Shown: piece by piece, positions 1 through 6,494 of the stretch
Position numbering within the stretch: position 1 is the stretch's first letter
How the letters are laid out: each line of letters starts with the position of its first letter
From: JBGSKV01 sp041740975
Lineage (GTDB): Bacteria; Bdellovibrionota_B; Oligoflexia; Oligoflexales; JALZUQ01
DNA: 11,592 nucleotides
Direction: 5' to 3'
Assembly: GCA_041740975.1 (NCBI GenBank)
Contig: JBGSKV010000025.1
Span: 1 to 11,592, forward strand
Notes under the pieces: model-generated
What the model was told of the DNA's origin: nothing
The model's input: only the letters and a program-made list of their open reading frames with translations
Database searches by the model: none
Made by a program: the position numbers and the translations under genes

Positions 1-125
1 GGTACGCTTGCCCGCATGATCACGGGGATTTTTATTTGTAACAGAGCTCCTGCCCTCACAACCCCCTCTGAATTCACCTTTGAGAAATTCACGCCAATAC
101 TTCGCAAAGTTCAATATCTCCACCA

Positions 126-182
126 GTGAGGCTTCGCACACGAGTGCGCACCCGCAAGGGTTGCATCCGCAACGGTTGCTCG
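126..182 (+). repeat. 57-bp dispersed repeat, left copy
   Basis: It matches 11536-11592 in the same orientation at 48 of 57 positions, by hand alignment. The last 16 bases (TCCGCAACGGTTGCTCG without its first base) are identical in both copies. Each copy contains the hairpin GTTGC-4 nt-GCAAC (160-173 here). In this copy the outer arms CACACGAG (137-144) and CTCGAGTG (179-186) can also pair, with one mismatch, so the unit may fold as a branched structure. It looks like a REP-like intergenic element. Function is unknown. Confidence 0.7.
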
Positions 183-230
183 AGTGAGGTAACCCAGTTT
201 GGCGGAGCCCCGCTGTTGGAGATTTTAGGC

Positions 231-384
231 CATGCTTAGAGAGTCCAATTTTACCAGTAATTGAGGGTACGGGGATTGGAGCGAGCCGGACGCGAGCGAC
301 GATAGTGAAGGCGGAGGCAGGGATGCCGCCAGCCGAGCGTCCCCGTACCCTCAATTACTGGTAAAATTGGACTCTCTAAGCATG
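231..384. repeat. Perfect 45-bp inverted repeat with 64-nt GC-rich loop
   Basis: The left arm 231-275 begins CATGCTTAGAGAGTCC. Its exact reverse complement is the right arm 340-384, ending GGACTCTCTAAGCATG. All 45 positions match. The loop 276-339 is rich in GCGAGC/GCCGCC-type words. No reading frame of note is inside and no target-site duplication is evident. A transcript would form a very long stem, and the DNA could extrude a cruciform. It could be a MITE-like element, a dispersed palindromic repeat, or an assembly artefact at a repeat. Similar architecture, but not similar sequence, occurs at 11391-11533. Confidence 0.85.
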
Positions 385-416
385 AAATTAAAAGCTCCGC
401 CTGTGAAAGGCGGAGC
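385..416 (-). terminator. Rho-independent terminator of the LptE-like gene
   Basis: Read on the minus strand, a perfect 9-bp stem (GCTCCGCCT / AGGCGGAGC) encloses a 5-nt loop (416-394) and is followed directly by TTTTAATTT (393-385). It lies about 50 nt beyond the stop at 467. A GC-rich stem plus a T-tract is the classical intrinsic terminator layout. Confidence 0.75.
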
Positions 417-458
417 CAGTATTGTTATCCGGCCGCGAAGCGGCCGAATGTTCATTTA
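394..458 (-). repeat. Gene-end double-hairpin repeat, left copy
   Basis: On the minus strand this reads TAAATGAAC, then the hairpin CGGCCGC-3 nt-GCGGCCG (446-430), then GGATA, then the terminator hairpin beginning GCTCCGCCTTTCAC. The same ordered words occur on the plus strand at 11337-11388, after the last gene of the window. The two copies are therefore inverted relative to each other, and each lies just past a stop codon. Confidence 0.7.
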
Positions 459-466
459 ACTATATT

Positions 467-1111
467 TTAATTAGTGATGAAAAAATCCTGCAAAACTCGA
501 CTCGCCAGTCTTTGCGACATGCGCTTAAAATCACTACTTAATTTTTCTTCATGATTAAGAAACTCATTCATCGGATCGCCGACGTTGTCCGCACTCATGA
601 AGAGCTCGCTTAAAGCATAGTCGCGATTCAGAACAACAGTTTGTTTATGAAGATCCCAGATCTTAACATTCACACTGGCACTGATCGCTTGCTTGTCGGC
701 GACTTCACCTGCACGTGTCAGGTTTTTGATTTCATCAAAGATGGGGGGCTCTTTGCCTTTGAATACGGAAGGGTCTTTGCGAATACTGCCGCCATTCGAG
801 CTACGGTCCAAATCAACAATGGTTCCGGCAGGACTTAGAGAGGCTTCTTTCAAATGAAGAGTTACGAGAGCATCCGCCTGATCGGGGCTGGTGAGCATAA
901 GTCGGCCATCACGAATGAATGCGCGTTGCATCTCAGACCACATAATCTCATGAGGCAAAACCTCCGAGGTTGTATCGTAAATGCCCTCTACGGCTATGGA
1001 GCGAAATGGGTATTTCATCACTTGTAAGTGGCTGAACTGATATGCGCAGCTGAGACTGCTTGTTAAGCAGTACAATAATAAAGCAAGTTTTTTAGCTATG
1101 TTAAGTCGCAT
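467..1111 (-). CDS. LptE-like LPS-assembly lipoprotein
   Basis: The 214-residue protein has a basic N-terminus, a hydrophobic stretch (about residues 9-20) and Cys22 followed by AYQF. This resembles the lipidated start of LptE, where the mature protein typically begins with a C-G-Y/F-x-F-type motif. Further along, a strand with SIAVEGI, a helix with EMQRAFIRDGRLMLTS, and then QADALVTLHLKE follow the LptE pattern of alternating strands and helices. LptE is the outer-membrane lipoprotein that plugs and assembles the LptD LPS export barrel. The lipobox S-L-S-C is non-canonical, with Leu at -2 and no Leu at -3. The length slightly exceeds the usual 170-195 residues. The ATG at 1111 is the only sensible start, and no clear Shine-Dalgarno precedes it. 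No lptD or leuS/holA neighbour is visible. The family assignment rests on pattern recognition only; another small lipoprotein family is possible. Confidence 0.55.
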   Translation of the reverse strand: MRLNIAKKLALLLYCLTSSLSCAYQFSHLQVMKYPFRSIAVEGIYDTTSEVLPHEIMWSEMQRAFIRDGRLMLTSPDQADALVTLHLKEASLSPAGTIVDLDRSSNGGSIRKDPSVFKGKEPPIFDEIKNLTRAGEVADKQAISASVNVKIWDLHKQTVVLNRDYALSELFMSADNVGDPMNEFLNHEEKLSSDFKRMSQRLASRVLQDFFITN

Positions 1112-1181
1112 CAGTGATTCATATCATGGTTTAAGTGTGACTTCTATAAGCCTTGTTTTGTTCAATATAGAATCAAATGGC

Positions 1182-1214
1182 TTGACGCACTGCCTAATTT
1201 TAGGTAGTTAAAAT
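1182..1214 (+). promoter_or_regulatory. Candidate promoter/operator with 20-bp palindrome
   Basis: TTGACG at 1182-1187 resembles a -35 box and TAAAAT at 1209-1214 a -10 box. The 21-nt spacing is too long for a standard sigma-70 promoter. Between them lies the imperfect palindrome ACTGCCTAA-TT-TTAGGTAGT (1189-1208; 8 of 9 arm pairs). A palindrome in an over-long spacer suits a site where a dimeric regulator binds. It sits in the 221-bp divergent gap between the LptE-like and STAS genes and could serve either. This is inferred from sequence only. Confidence 0.35.
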
Positions 1215-1332
1215 AAACCTTTAGCTTTGCTTGCGAGGGGGCCATAAGTTGGCTTGGTTTTGGGCATGCCTATTGTTTGTAGATGCATTACGCCCAACAT
1301 TGAATTGAATTTTAGAAATTAAAGGAAATATC

Positions 1333-1827
1333 GTGCTGCAGTTGACTCCAGAAAAAGTGGAAAATGCGGTTGTTCTCATGGCGGGTCAAATTGAACCGGC
1401 ATGTGAAGCAGATTGTCGGCTTTGCGTAGATTTTTCAGTTGGCATCCATAACTGGCTCATGACCAACGAAATCCAATATGTGATGGTTGATCTTCAAGAC
1501 GAAAAAGACATCTGCCGGGTGTTTTTGGAAGAACTCATCAATCTAAGAAAAAGATTAGCTATGCCCTTTTACTTTGTGGGGGTTATGGATCGGCCGCGTC
1601 AGTTTTTGAATGATTTTGGCATTGCCGACTATACGCATTTCGCTCTCACTCCCGAAGAAGCGGCGGATCATTTGCAGGCAACTTACCCAATCGTTTACCA
1701 GTCAGGACTCAATAAAAAAATCGACCTTCGTACTAAGATTACTGTCAGTAAGGCGCGCTTGCAGCAACGCCTAGGTGGTGATGCGGAAGCCGCCTCTGAT
1801 CTGATTCAAGGCGAAGTCAATTTATAA
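1333..1827 (+). CDS. Stand-alone STAS-domain-like protein
   Basis: The protein has 164 residues with no signal peptide or membrane segment. The first ~115 residues read like a STAS fold (as in SpoIIAA and sulfate-transporter tails): strand VVLMAGQIE, strand IQYVMVDLQ (47-55), helix FLEELINLRKRL, strand MPFYFVGVM and a final helix before DFGIADYTHFALTPEEA. STAS proteins usually act by binding partners, such as anti-sigma factors. The D-S-S-G loop carrying the phosphorylatable Ser aligns with C61-R62-V63-F64, so phospho-switching looks absent. The charged tail (about 120-164) is outside the domain. The start is GTG at 1333, supported by AAAGGA at 1321-1326. The gene appears monocistronic and no anti-sigma partner is visible nearby. 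The call is from fold pattern, not a clear sequence match. Confidence 0.5.
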   Translation: MLQLTPEKVENAVVLMAGQIEPACEADCRLCVDFSVGIHNWLMTNEIQYVMVDLQDEKDICRVFLEELINLRKRLAMPFYFVGVMDRPRQFLNDFGIADYTHFALTPEEAADHLQATYPIVYQSGLNKKIDLRTKITVSKARLQQRLGGDAEAASDLIQGEVNL

Positions 1828-1843
1828 TCCTCGATATCCTTCG

Positions 1844-1873
1844 GCTCTTACCCTCACCGGTTCGGCAGACACG
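1844..1873 (+). repeat. Gene-end repeat, copy 1
   Basis: This 30-bp stretch, ending GGTTCGGCAGACACG, lies 17 bp past the STAS stop. It matches 4284-4313 at 26 of 30 positions in the same orientation. A CCTTCG word precedes it in both places. The long palindromic frame that surrounds copy 2 is not present here, so this copy looks truncated or decayed. The rest of the gap up to 2037 shows only a -10-like TATATT at 1994-1999 without a good -35 partner. Confidence 0.6.
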
Positions 1874-2037
1874 AGACATAGTGCGTCGCATTTGAAGCGT
1901 CGTAATGACAGGCCTTGCTTTTTCCCAACATTCACTTCATAATTCAGGCATGCAAAAGTTCTAGTGGTCTGCGGATTTCTAAAGCTTAGCAGCTATATTT
2001 TTCACGGTTGATGTTCAGCTTTGAAAGATTCACATGC

Positions 2038-2046
2038 AAAAGGAGG
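2038..2046 (+). promoter_or_regulatory. Shine-Dalgarno fixing the glutamine synthetase start
   Basis: AAAAGGAGG is a near-perfect anti-SD complement that ends 4 nt before the ATG at 2051. The open frame extends back to a TTG at 2021, but this ribosome site lies inside that extension, so the ATG is the better start. Confidence 0.75.
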
Positions 2047-2050
2047 TTCT

Positions 2051-4261
2051 ATGTTGGTGTCTTCTGATCACCGTTCTGGTGGTTATGTTTATCCTGGAAA
2101 AAATCAAGCAAATTACTATCAAGGAAGCGAGTCACACGTGAGTGAACTTATCTCTAGCTATTTCGGCGAGCTTACATTTGGTTTAGGCCATATGCGTGAG
2201 CGCCTCTCTCGAGAAGCATATTCTGATCTACTTTTCTCGTTGGATCATAAAAGAAAAATTTCTAAAGCAACGGCTGATGCCATCGCGCTTGCCATAAAAG
2301 AGTGGGCAGTTAGTAAGGGTGCCACCCACTTTTGTCACTGGTTTCAACCCATGACCGGCCTAACGGCAGAAAAGCATGACGCGTTCATTACTATACAGAA
2401 TTCGAACCACTCAGAACTTACGGTGGTGGAGAGATTTTCTGGATCGCAGTTGATTCAAGGCGAGCCGGATGCTTCGAGCTTTCCGAGTGGTGGTATGCGT
2501 TCGACTTTTGAAGCGCGCGGTTATACAGCTTGGGACCCCACATCGCCACTTTTTATAGTGGAAGAAGCGGGAGTCAAAACTCTTTGTATTCCGTCAGTCT
2601 TTTTTGGTTATCATGGCCAGGCACTTGATCATAAAACGCCATTGTTGCGATCGGTGGAAGTTCTTTCGGCTGAAGTTTGTTCTTTCCTAAAACAGATTGG
2701 TGATGTCGACGTAAAAAACGTTATGGCGACCTTAGGCGCTGAGCAAGAATACTTTTTGATCGACCGCGAGGCTGCCAAAAAACGTCCTGATTTGATTTCT
2801 ACTGGTCGCACCTTGATTGGAGCAACGTCTTCTCGCGGGCAACGGTTGGAAGATCACTACTTTGGTTCGATTCCAACGCGCGTGAAAGCTTTCATGCATG
2901 ATATGGGGCGAGAGCTTTATCGCTTAGGAGTGCCGATCAAAACTCGTCACAACGAAGTGGCTCCTAGTCAGTTTGAGATGGCGCCAATTTTTGAAGATGT
3001 TTCCATTTCTTGCGATCACAATACTCTTTCTATGGAAACTATGAAACGCGTAGCGGCTCGTCATGGTTTCATGTGCGTACTCCATGAGAAGCCTTTTGCA
3101 GGATTGAACGGTAGTGGTAAGCACTGTAACTGGAGTATGAGAAACGACAAAGGTGAGAACCTTCTCGAGCCAGGTAAGACACCTCATCAAAACTTGCGTT
3201 TCTTAGCGATGATTGCCATCGTTATGAAGGCTGTGAATGATCACTCCGATGTTATTGGAGCTTCTATCTGCTCAGCAGCAAACGATTTGCGATTGGGTGG
3301 AAACGAAGCGCCTCCAACCATCATTTCGATCTTCCTCGGATCCATGCTCGAAAATATTTTTGAAAGTATTGAAAAAGGCGAAGCAGCGAAAGCCACTGAA
3401 GAGCAAATCATCAATTTGGACGTGAGTCACATCCCTGACATTTCGAAAGACTACACGGACCGCAACCGTACAAGTCCGTTTGCATTCACAGGCAATAAAT
3501 TCGAGTTTCGTGCGGTCGGTTCGAGCGCAAACGTTGCGGTGCCGGTGGCGATCCTGAATGCTGCGGTGATTGATGCATTCCGTCAAGCTAGCAATATCCT
3601 TCGTGAGTTAATGACGACTACGCCAAATCGAGACGAGGCGGTGATGAAGTTAATTCGCAAGTTGATCGCTGAGAATAAAAAGATTCTTTTTGCTGGAAAC
3701 GGTTATTCCGAAGAATGGCGGGAAGAGGCTAAACGTCGCGGATTGCCAAACATCGGCAGTTGTGATGAAGGTTTCGATATATTAGGAGACACCAAAGCGA
3801 CTAAATTTTTATGTGACTCTAAGGTCTTTTCTCAGGCTGAAATCAAGTCTCGCCATAACATAAACGTCGAACGATATCTGACAATCATGGATATTGAGTT
3901 CCGTTGCTTGATGGAAATGACAAATGATTACGTCATTCCTGCGGTTGAACAGCAGCTCCAACGGTCGGCAAATGTGCTCGAAATGGCAACGTCAAAAACC
4001 CTCGAAAAGAGTCTAGGTCAAAGGGTTGCAGACCTTGAAGACGTTCTGGATCGTCTCATCAATCTCAGGCTGGATTTGGCCAGTTGCTGTGATTTGATGG
4101 CAGGCAAGGATAGCGAGAAAGAAAAGGTTAAGCTTCTCAAGGAAAAAGCGAAGACAATTGCGGCATCGCTTCGTACTGCTGCAGACGATGCTGAGCTTAT
4201 GGTTGCCGATGAATTTTGGGTATTGCCGAAATATCGCGACCTCTTATTTACTAATTTTTAA
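2051..4261 (+). CDS. glnN: Type III glutamine synthetase (GSIII)
   Basis: It catalyses ATP-dependent condensation of glutamate and ammonium to glutamine in the cytoplasm, the main ammonia-assimilation step. At 736 residues it fits GSIII (about 700-730) and is far too long for GlnA types I or II (about 350-470). Visible signatures are GAEQEYF (229-235, metal-binding Glu residues), the stretch around NGSGKHCNWSM (353 on), the GSIII-typical LRLGGNEAPPTIIS (NEAPP from 418), and NRTSPFAFTGNKFEFR (472 on). The charged, helical C-terminal region with LGQRVADLEDVLDRLINLRLDL suits the GSIII tail. The frame is uninterrupted. The start is the ATG behind a strong SD rather than the upstream TTG. It stands alone, with no glnB, amtB or gltBD in view. 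A repeat element with palindromic ends follows the stop by 8 bp and may act as a transcript end. Confidence 0.95.
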   Translation: MLVSSDHRSGGYVYPGKNQANYYQGSESHVSELISSYFGELTFGLGHMRERLSREAYSDLLFSLDHKRKISKATADAIALAIKEWAVSKGATHFCHWFQPMTGLTAEKHDAFITIQNSNHSELTVVERFSGSQLIQGEPDASSFPSGGMRSTFEARGYTAWDPTSPLFIVEEAGVKTLCIPSVFFGYHGQALDHKTPLLRSVEVLSAEVCSFLKQIGDVDVKNVMATLGAEQEYFLIDREAAKKRPDLISTGRTLIGATSSRGQRLEDHYFGSIPTRVKAFMHDMGRELYRLGVPIKTRHNEVAPSQFEMAPIFEDVSISCDHNTLSMETMKRVAARHGFMCVLHEKPFAGLNGSGKHCNWSMRNDKGENLLEPGKTPHQNLRFLAMIAIVMKAVNDHSDVIGASICSAANDLRLGGNEAPPTIISIFLGSMLENIFESIEKGEAAKATEEQIINLDVSHIPDISKDYTDRNRTSPFAFTGNKFEFRAVGSSANVAVPVAILNAAVIDAFRQASNILRELMTTTPNRDEAVMKLIRKLIAENKKILFAGNGYSEEWREEAKRRGLPNIGSCDEGFDILGDTKATKFLCDSKVFSQAEIKSRHNINVERYLTIMDIEFRCLMEMTNDYVIPAVEQQLQRSANVLEMATSKTLEKSLGQRVADLEDVLDRLINLRLDLASCCDLMAGKDSEKEKVKLLKEKAKTIAASLRTAADDAELMVADEFWVLPKYRDLLFTNF

Positions 4262-4269
4262 AGACAGGA

Positions 4270-4356
4270 GATCCTTCGCTCCCGCTCTCTTCCTCACAGG
4301 TTCGGCAGACACGGTCTCGCGTGACCCGGCTCTGGATGACGGCGAAGCGAAGGATC
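4270..4356. repeat. Palindromic gene-end repeat, copy 2
   Basis: An 87-bp unit is bounded by the perfect 11-bp inverted ends GATCCTTCGCT (4270-4280) and AGCGAAGGATC (4346-4356). Inside, 4284-4313 repeats 1844-1873 at 26 of 30 positions. TGGATGACGGCGAAG near the right end resembles words common in dispersed intergenic repeats of other bacteria. As RNA it would fold into a long hairpin just after the glutamine synthetase stop. No T-tract follows, so it is not a standard intrinsic terminator. The remaining 4357-4478 shows nothing else clear. Confidence 0.6.
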
Positions 4357-4495
4357 TAACTTCAATCGAAGTGAAATATCTCAGCCATCCCGTGCAGACT
4401 TACAGCTTTAGGCTTTACCGGGCGTCGCCTTCCGGTTAAGATTGCATTAAGACAATTTAAAAATTTGGTTTTACTTCTGGGAAAGGATGTCCGGA

Positions 4496-5272
4496 ATGAA
4501 CGTCAAAACATGGATGTTTGTACTTTTTTCAGTTTTACTAATAAACTGTGGTTCGCCTGAACATTATTCTTCTTTGACATCGACCGACATTGTCAACGGT
4601 ATCGAAATGGAAGATTCCGAAATGCCGGCAATCGTACAAATTCTCTTCGCCGCGAATGGAGCAAATGCCAAATGTTCGGCTGTCTTTGTCAGCCCCAACA
4701 CAATGTTGACAGCAGCCCATTGCACCGAAATCAGCGGGCACCTCTCCAAAAAAATCAAAATCGAAACGGGACAGGCGGTAGGTACAGAGAGTTTGAAAAT
4801 CTTGCGACATCCAAACTATCGTTGGAATACTATAGACCATGACGTCGCTGTCGTTATTTTTCCTGAGAGAACAGCGAACGATTTTATGTATGTGGCGGAT
4901 AAAGCTCCGGTCAAAAATGACAGAGTCATGATTGTGGGATATGGCCGTACAGAATTCGATAGACCAGCTGTTGAAAATAAAAAACGCAAAGGTTGGAATA
5001 CAATTGAGCGTATAGACAGTCGTCTGACTTTCTTCAGCAAGCCAGATTCGAGAAACCTCCCTGGCGAAGACGCCTGCAGTGCCTCCGGAGATTCTGGAGG
5101 GCCGATGTTAGTTAATGAGGAAATTGTCGGACTGTCCTCAACGATCTCACGATCCCGCAGTTCTGGAGTAATCACTGGTAATTACGCAAACTTGTTTTTC
5201 ACAAAGCACATGTCATTCCTTAAAAACGCCATTACTCAGCACGGCGCAGAAATCCGCGGTATTGATCCTTAA
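4496..5272 (+). CDS. Trypsin-family (S1) serine protease, predicted lipoprotein
   Basis: This is a chymotrypsin-fold endopeptidase of 258 residues. The N-terminus has a hydrophobic segment (5-16) ending in L-I-N-Cys18, a lipobox with an unusual Asn at -1, which suggests an exported, lipid-anchored enzyme. I32-V-N-G resembles the IVGG start of the active enzyme. The catalytic triad is complete: His75 in TAAHC, Asp116 in DHDVAVV and Ser200 in GDSGGP. Asp192 before Cys194 matches the trypsin S1-pocket Asp, so cleavage after Lys/Arg is expected. Two extra residues lie between Cys194 and Ser200 compared with trypsin. The Cys42-Cys58-type pair is kept, but Cys194 has no later Cys partner. AAAGGA at 4482-4487 sits 8 nt before the ATG at 4496; the in-frame ATG at 4487 overlaps this site and is less likely. 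Its substrate is unknown. Confidence 0.9.
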   Translation: MNVKTWMFVLFSVLLINCGSPEHYSSLTSTDIVNGIEMEDSEMPAIVQILFAANGANAKCSAVFVSPNTMLTAAHCTEISGHLSKKIKIETGQAVGTESLKILRHPNYRWNTIDHDVAVVIFPERTANDFMYVADKAPVKNDRVMIVGYGRTEFDRPAVENKKRKGWNTIERIDSRLTFFSKPDSRNLPGEDACSASGDSGGPMLVNEEIVGLSSTISRSRSSGVITGNYANLFFTKHMSFLKNAITQHGAEIRGIDP

Positions 5273-5277
5273 GGCGA

Positions 5278-5288
5278 GATAAGTTATC
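5278..5288. promoter_or_regulatory. Small palindrome ahead of the biotin locus
   Basis: GATAA-G-TTATC is an 11-bp perfect palindrome in the 42-bp gap between the protease stop and the ketoacyl synthase start. TTATAT at 5291-5296 could be a -10 box. It does not match the BirA operator layout (TTGTAAACC...GGTTTACAA). It has only a loose similarity to the alphaproteobacterial BioR box (TTATCTATAA-like). A palindrome this short can arise by chance. Confidence 0.25.
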
Positions 5289-5314
5289 CCTTATATCCTT
5301 AGGGGACAAGGTTC

Positions 5315-6478
5315 ATGCAGCCCATTTTTATTCAAAAATCAGCCATCGTTAGCGCGCTTGGGCGCGGCGTTGATATGAACTGGCGGCGATTGGCGGCCGG
5401 TGAGAGTTTTATTTTGCCACTCTCCAAAACTCGGCACGCACCTCATTTTCCTGAAAATTTACAATCTCGTTTTATCGCAGCGTTCTCATCAGAAGAAGTA
5501 AATGTGATTGAATCTCTTAGGAATGTTCGGTCGCTCAGAATTTACGATCAGGCCGCTTTGGCAGCTGTTTCCGTGGCGCAGAACTGCGTGGAAGATTTGA
5601 GCGGAACTCTTGAGGATTGCCACGTGATTTGTGGATCTTCACGCGGCGCGACCCAAAGTTGGGAGTGCGCGATTTCTGATTTTGCCTCTGGTTCCATACG
5701 GCCCCAAGTCAGTCCGGCTACCACCCCAGGAAGTTTTGCTTCGGCCGTCACGACTGCTATAGGAAGTGGGGGCGGACAATCCTTTGTTTCGTCTACTTGC
5801 ACGACTGGATTGCAAGTTGTTGGACTTGCGATGGCACTATTGAAGTCGCATCAAGCAAAAGAAGTTCTTGCCGTTGCCAGTGAGTTTTCGACTACTCCAT
5901 TTACTTTGAGTCAGCTGGATGCTCTTGGTGTTTACTCACATTCACAATCGAATCTTTATCGACCCTTTCATGAGGATCGAAGCGGCATGGTTTTGGGTGA
6001 AGGTGCTGCCGGGATATTTTTGGCGATGAATCCCCATAGTGCCGACGACATTCAGTTGGTGGGCTATGGTGCAGCCAGTGAACCTGCTTCGGCTACGGGT
6101 ATCGGCAAAAATGGTGATGCTGTTGCACGTGCTATTCATAAAGCGCTTTTAAGCGCTGGGATATCGGCCACTGACATCGATGTCGTGGTGGGTCATGGAT
6201 CCGGAACTCATTTAGGGGACGAGAGTGAACTCGCGGGATACGAAAGCGTCTTCGGAGCCCATATGCCACCTCTGACTGCCCATAAATGGAGCTGGGGACA
6301 TGTTTTGGGAGCGTCTGGTTTGATGTCACTCGTGATGGCTGCCGAAATTCTGAAACGTCAAGAAGTCATGTCTTTGCCCTATATTGATCTCGGTAAGCGT
6401 CGAGAAACGCTTCGTTATGTGCTCGTCACAGCCCTTGGTTTTGGCGGCCATGCCGTAGCGACCATTCTGAAAAAATAA
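5315..6478 (+). CDS. FabB/FabF-type beta-ketoacyl synthase of the biotin locus
   Basis: Condensing enzymes of this family extend acyl thioesters with malonyl-ACP. The 387-residue protein has the full Cys-His-His centre at nearly FabB numbering: Cys162 in SSTCTTG, His294 in VVGHGSGTHLGD, and His329 in WSWGHVLGASG with Lys324 five residues before it. The RPFHEDRSGMVLGEGAAGIFL block is also typical. It is a KAS I/II-type enzyme and not FabH- or BioZ-like. Oddities: it is about 20-25 residues shorter than usual FabF, and the C-terminal NSFGFGGTN signature is changed to TALGFGGHA. It lies 130 bp upstream of bioB on the same strand, with no acpP, fabG or other fatty-acid gene beside it. I infer a dedicated role in making the pimeloyl chain, since no bioC, bioH, bioW, bioI or bioZ is present. 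A general fatty-acid or secondary-metabolite role is the alternative. Confidence 0.85.
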   Translation: MQPIFIQKSAIVSALGRGVDMNWRRLAAGESFILPLSKTRHAPHFPENLQSRFIAAFSSEEVNVIESLRNVRSLRIYDQAALAAVSVAQNCVEDLSGTLEDCHVICGSSRGATQSWECAISDFASGSIRPQVSPATTPGSFASAVTTAIGSGGGQSFVSSTCTTGLQVVGLAMALLKSHQAKEVLAVASEFSTTPFTLSQLDALGVYSHSQSNLYRPFHEDRSGMVLGEGAAGIFLAMNPHSADDIQLVGYGAASEPASATGIGKNGDAVARAIHKALLSAGISATDIDVVVGHGSGTHLGDESELAGYESVFGAHMPPLTAHKWSWGHVLGASGLMSLVMAAEILKRQEVMSLPYIDLGKRRETLRYVLVTALGFGGHAVATILKK

Positions 6479-6494
6479 CAAAAAAATGAAGTGA

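Larger units (their letters stand above)
1..466. other. Gene-free, repeat-rich intergenic region
   Basis: No convincing coding sequence is present. Positions 1-125 show nothing I recognise. From 126 onward the DNA is almost entirely structured: a 57-bp repeat (126-182), a short GC-rich hairpin-prone stretch near 200-215, a 154-bp perfect inverted repeat (231-384), and two hairpins (394-416 and 430-446) just past the stop of the minus-strand gene. What lies left of position 1 is unknown, so the neighbour on that side cannot be named. Confidence 0.6.

Noticed and set aside
126..186. tRNA-like or other known RNA fold in the 57-bp repeat
   Set aside because: The outer and inner arms allow branching, but there is no anticodon arm, T-loop or CCA end.
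2021..2050. TTG start giving a 10-residue longer glutamine synthetase
   Set aside because: A strong AAAAGGAGG site lies inside this extension, 4 nt before the ATG at 2051, and no ribosome site supports the TTG.
1880..2050. Sigma-54 promoter for the glutamine synthetase gene
   Set aside because: A CCTTGCTTTT stretch resembles the -12 element, but no GG lies at the required distance upstream.
4158..4439. Plus-strand open frame running out of the glutamine synthetase gene
   Set aside because: It is an out-of-frame shadow of the GSIII end that continues through a palindromic repeat. The translation is not protein-like.
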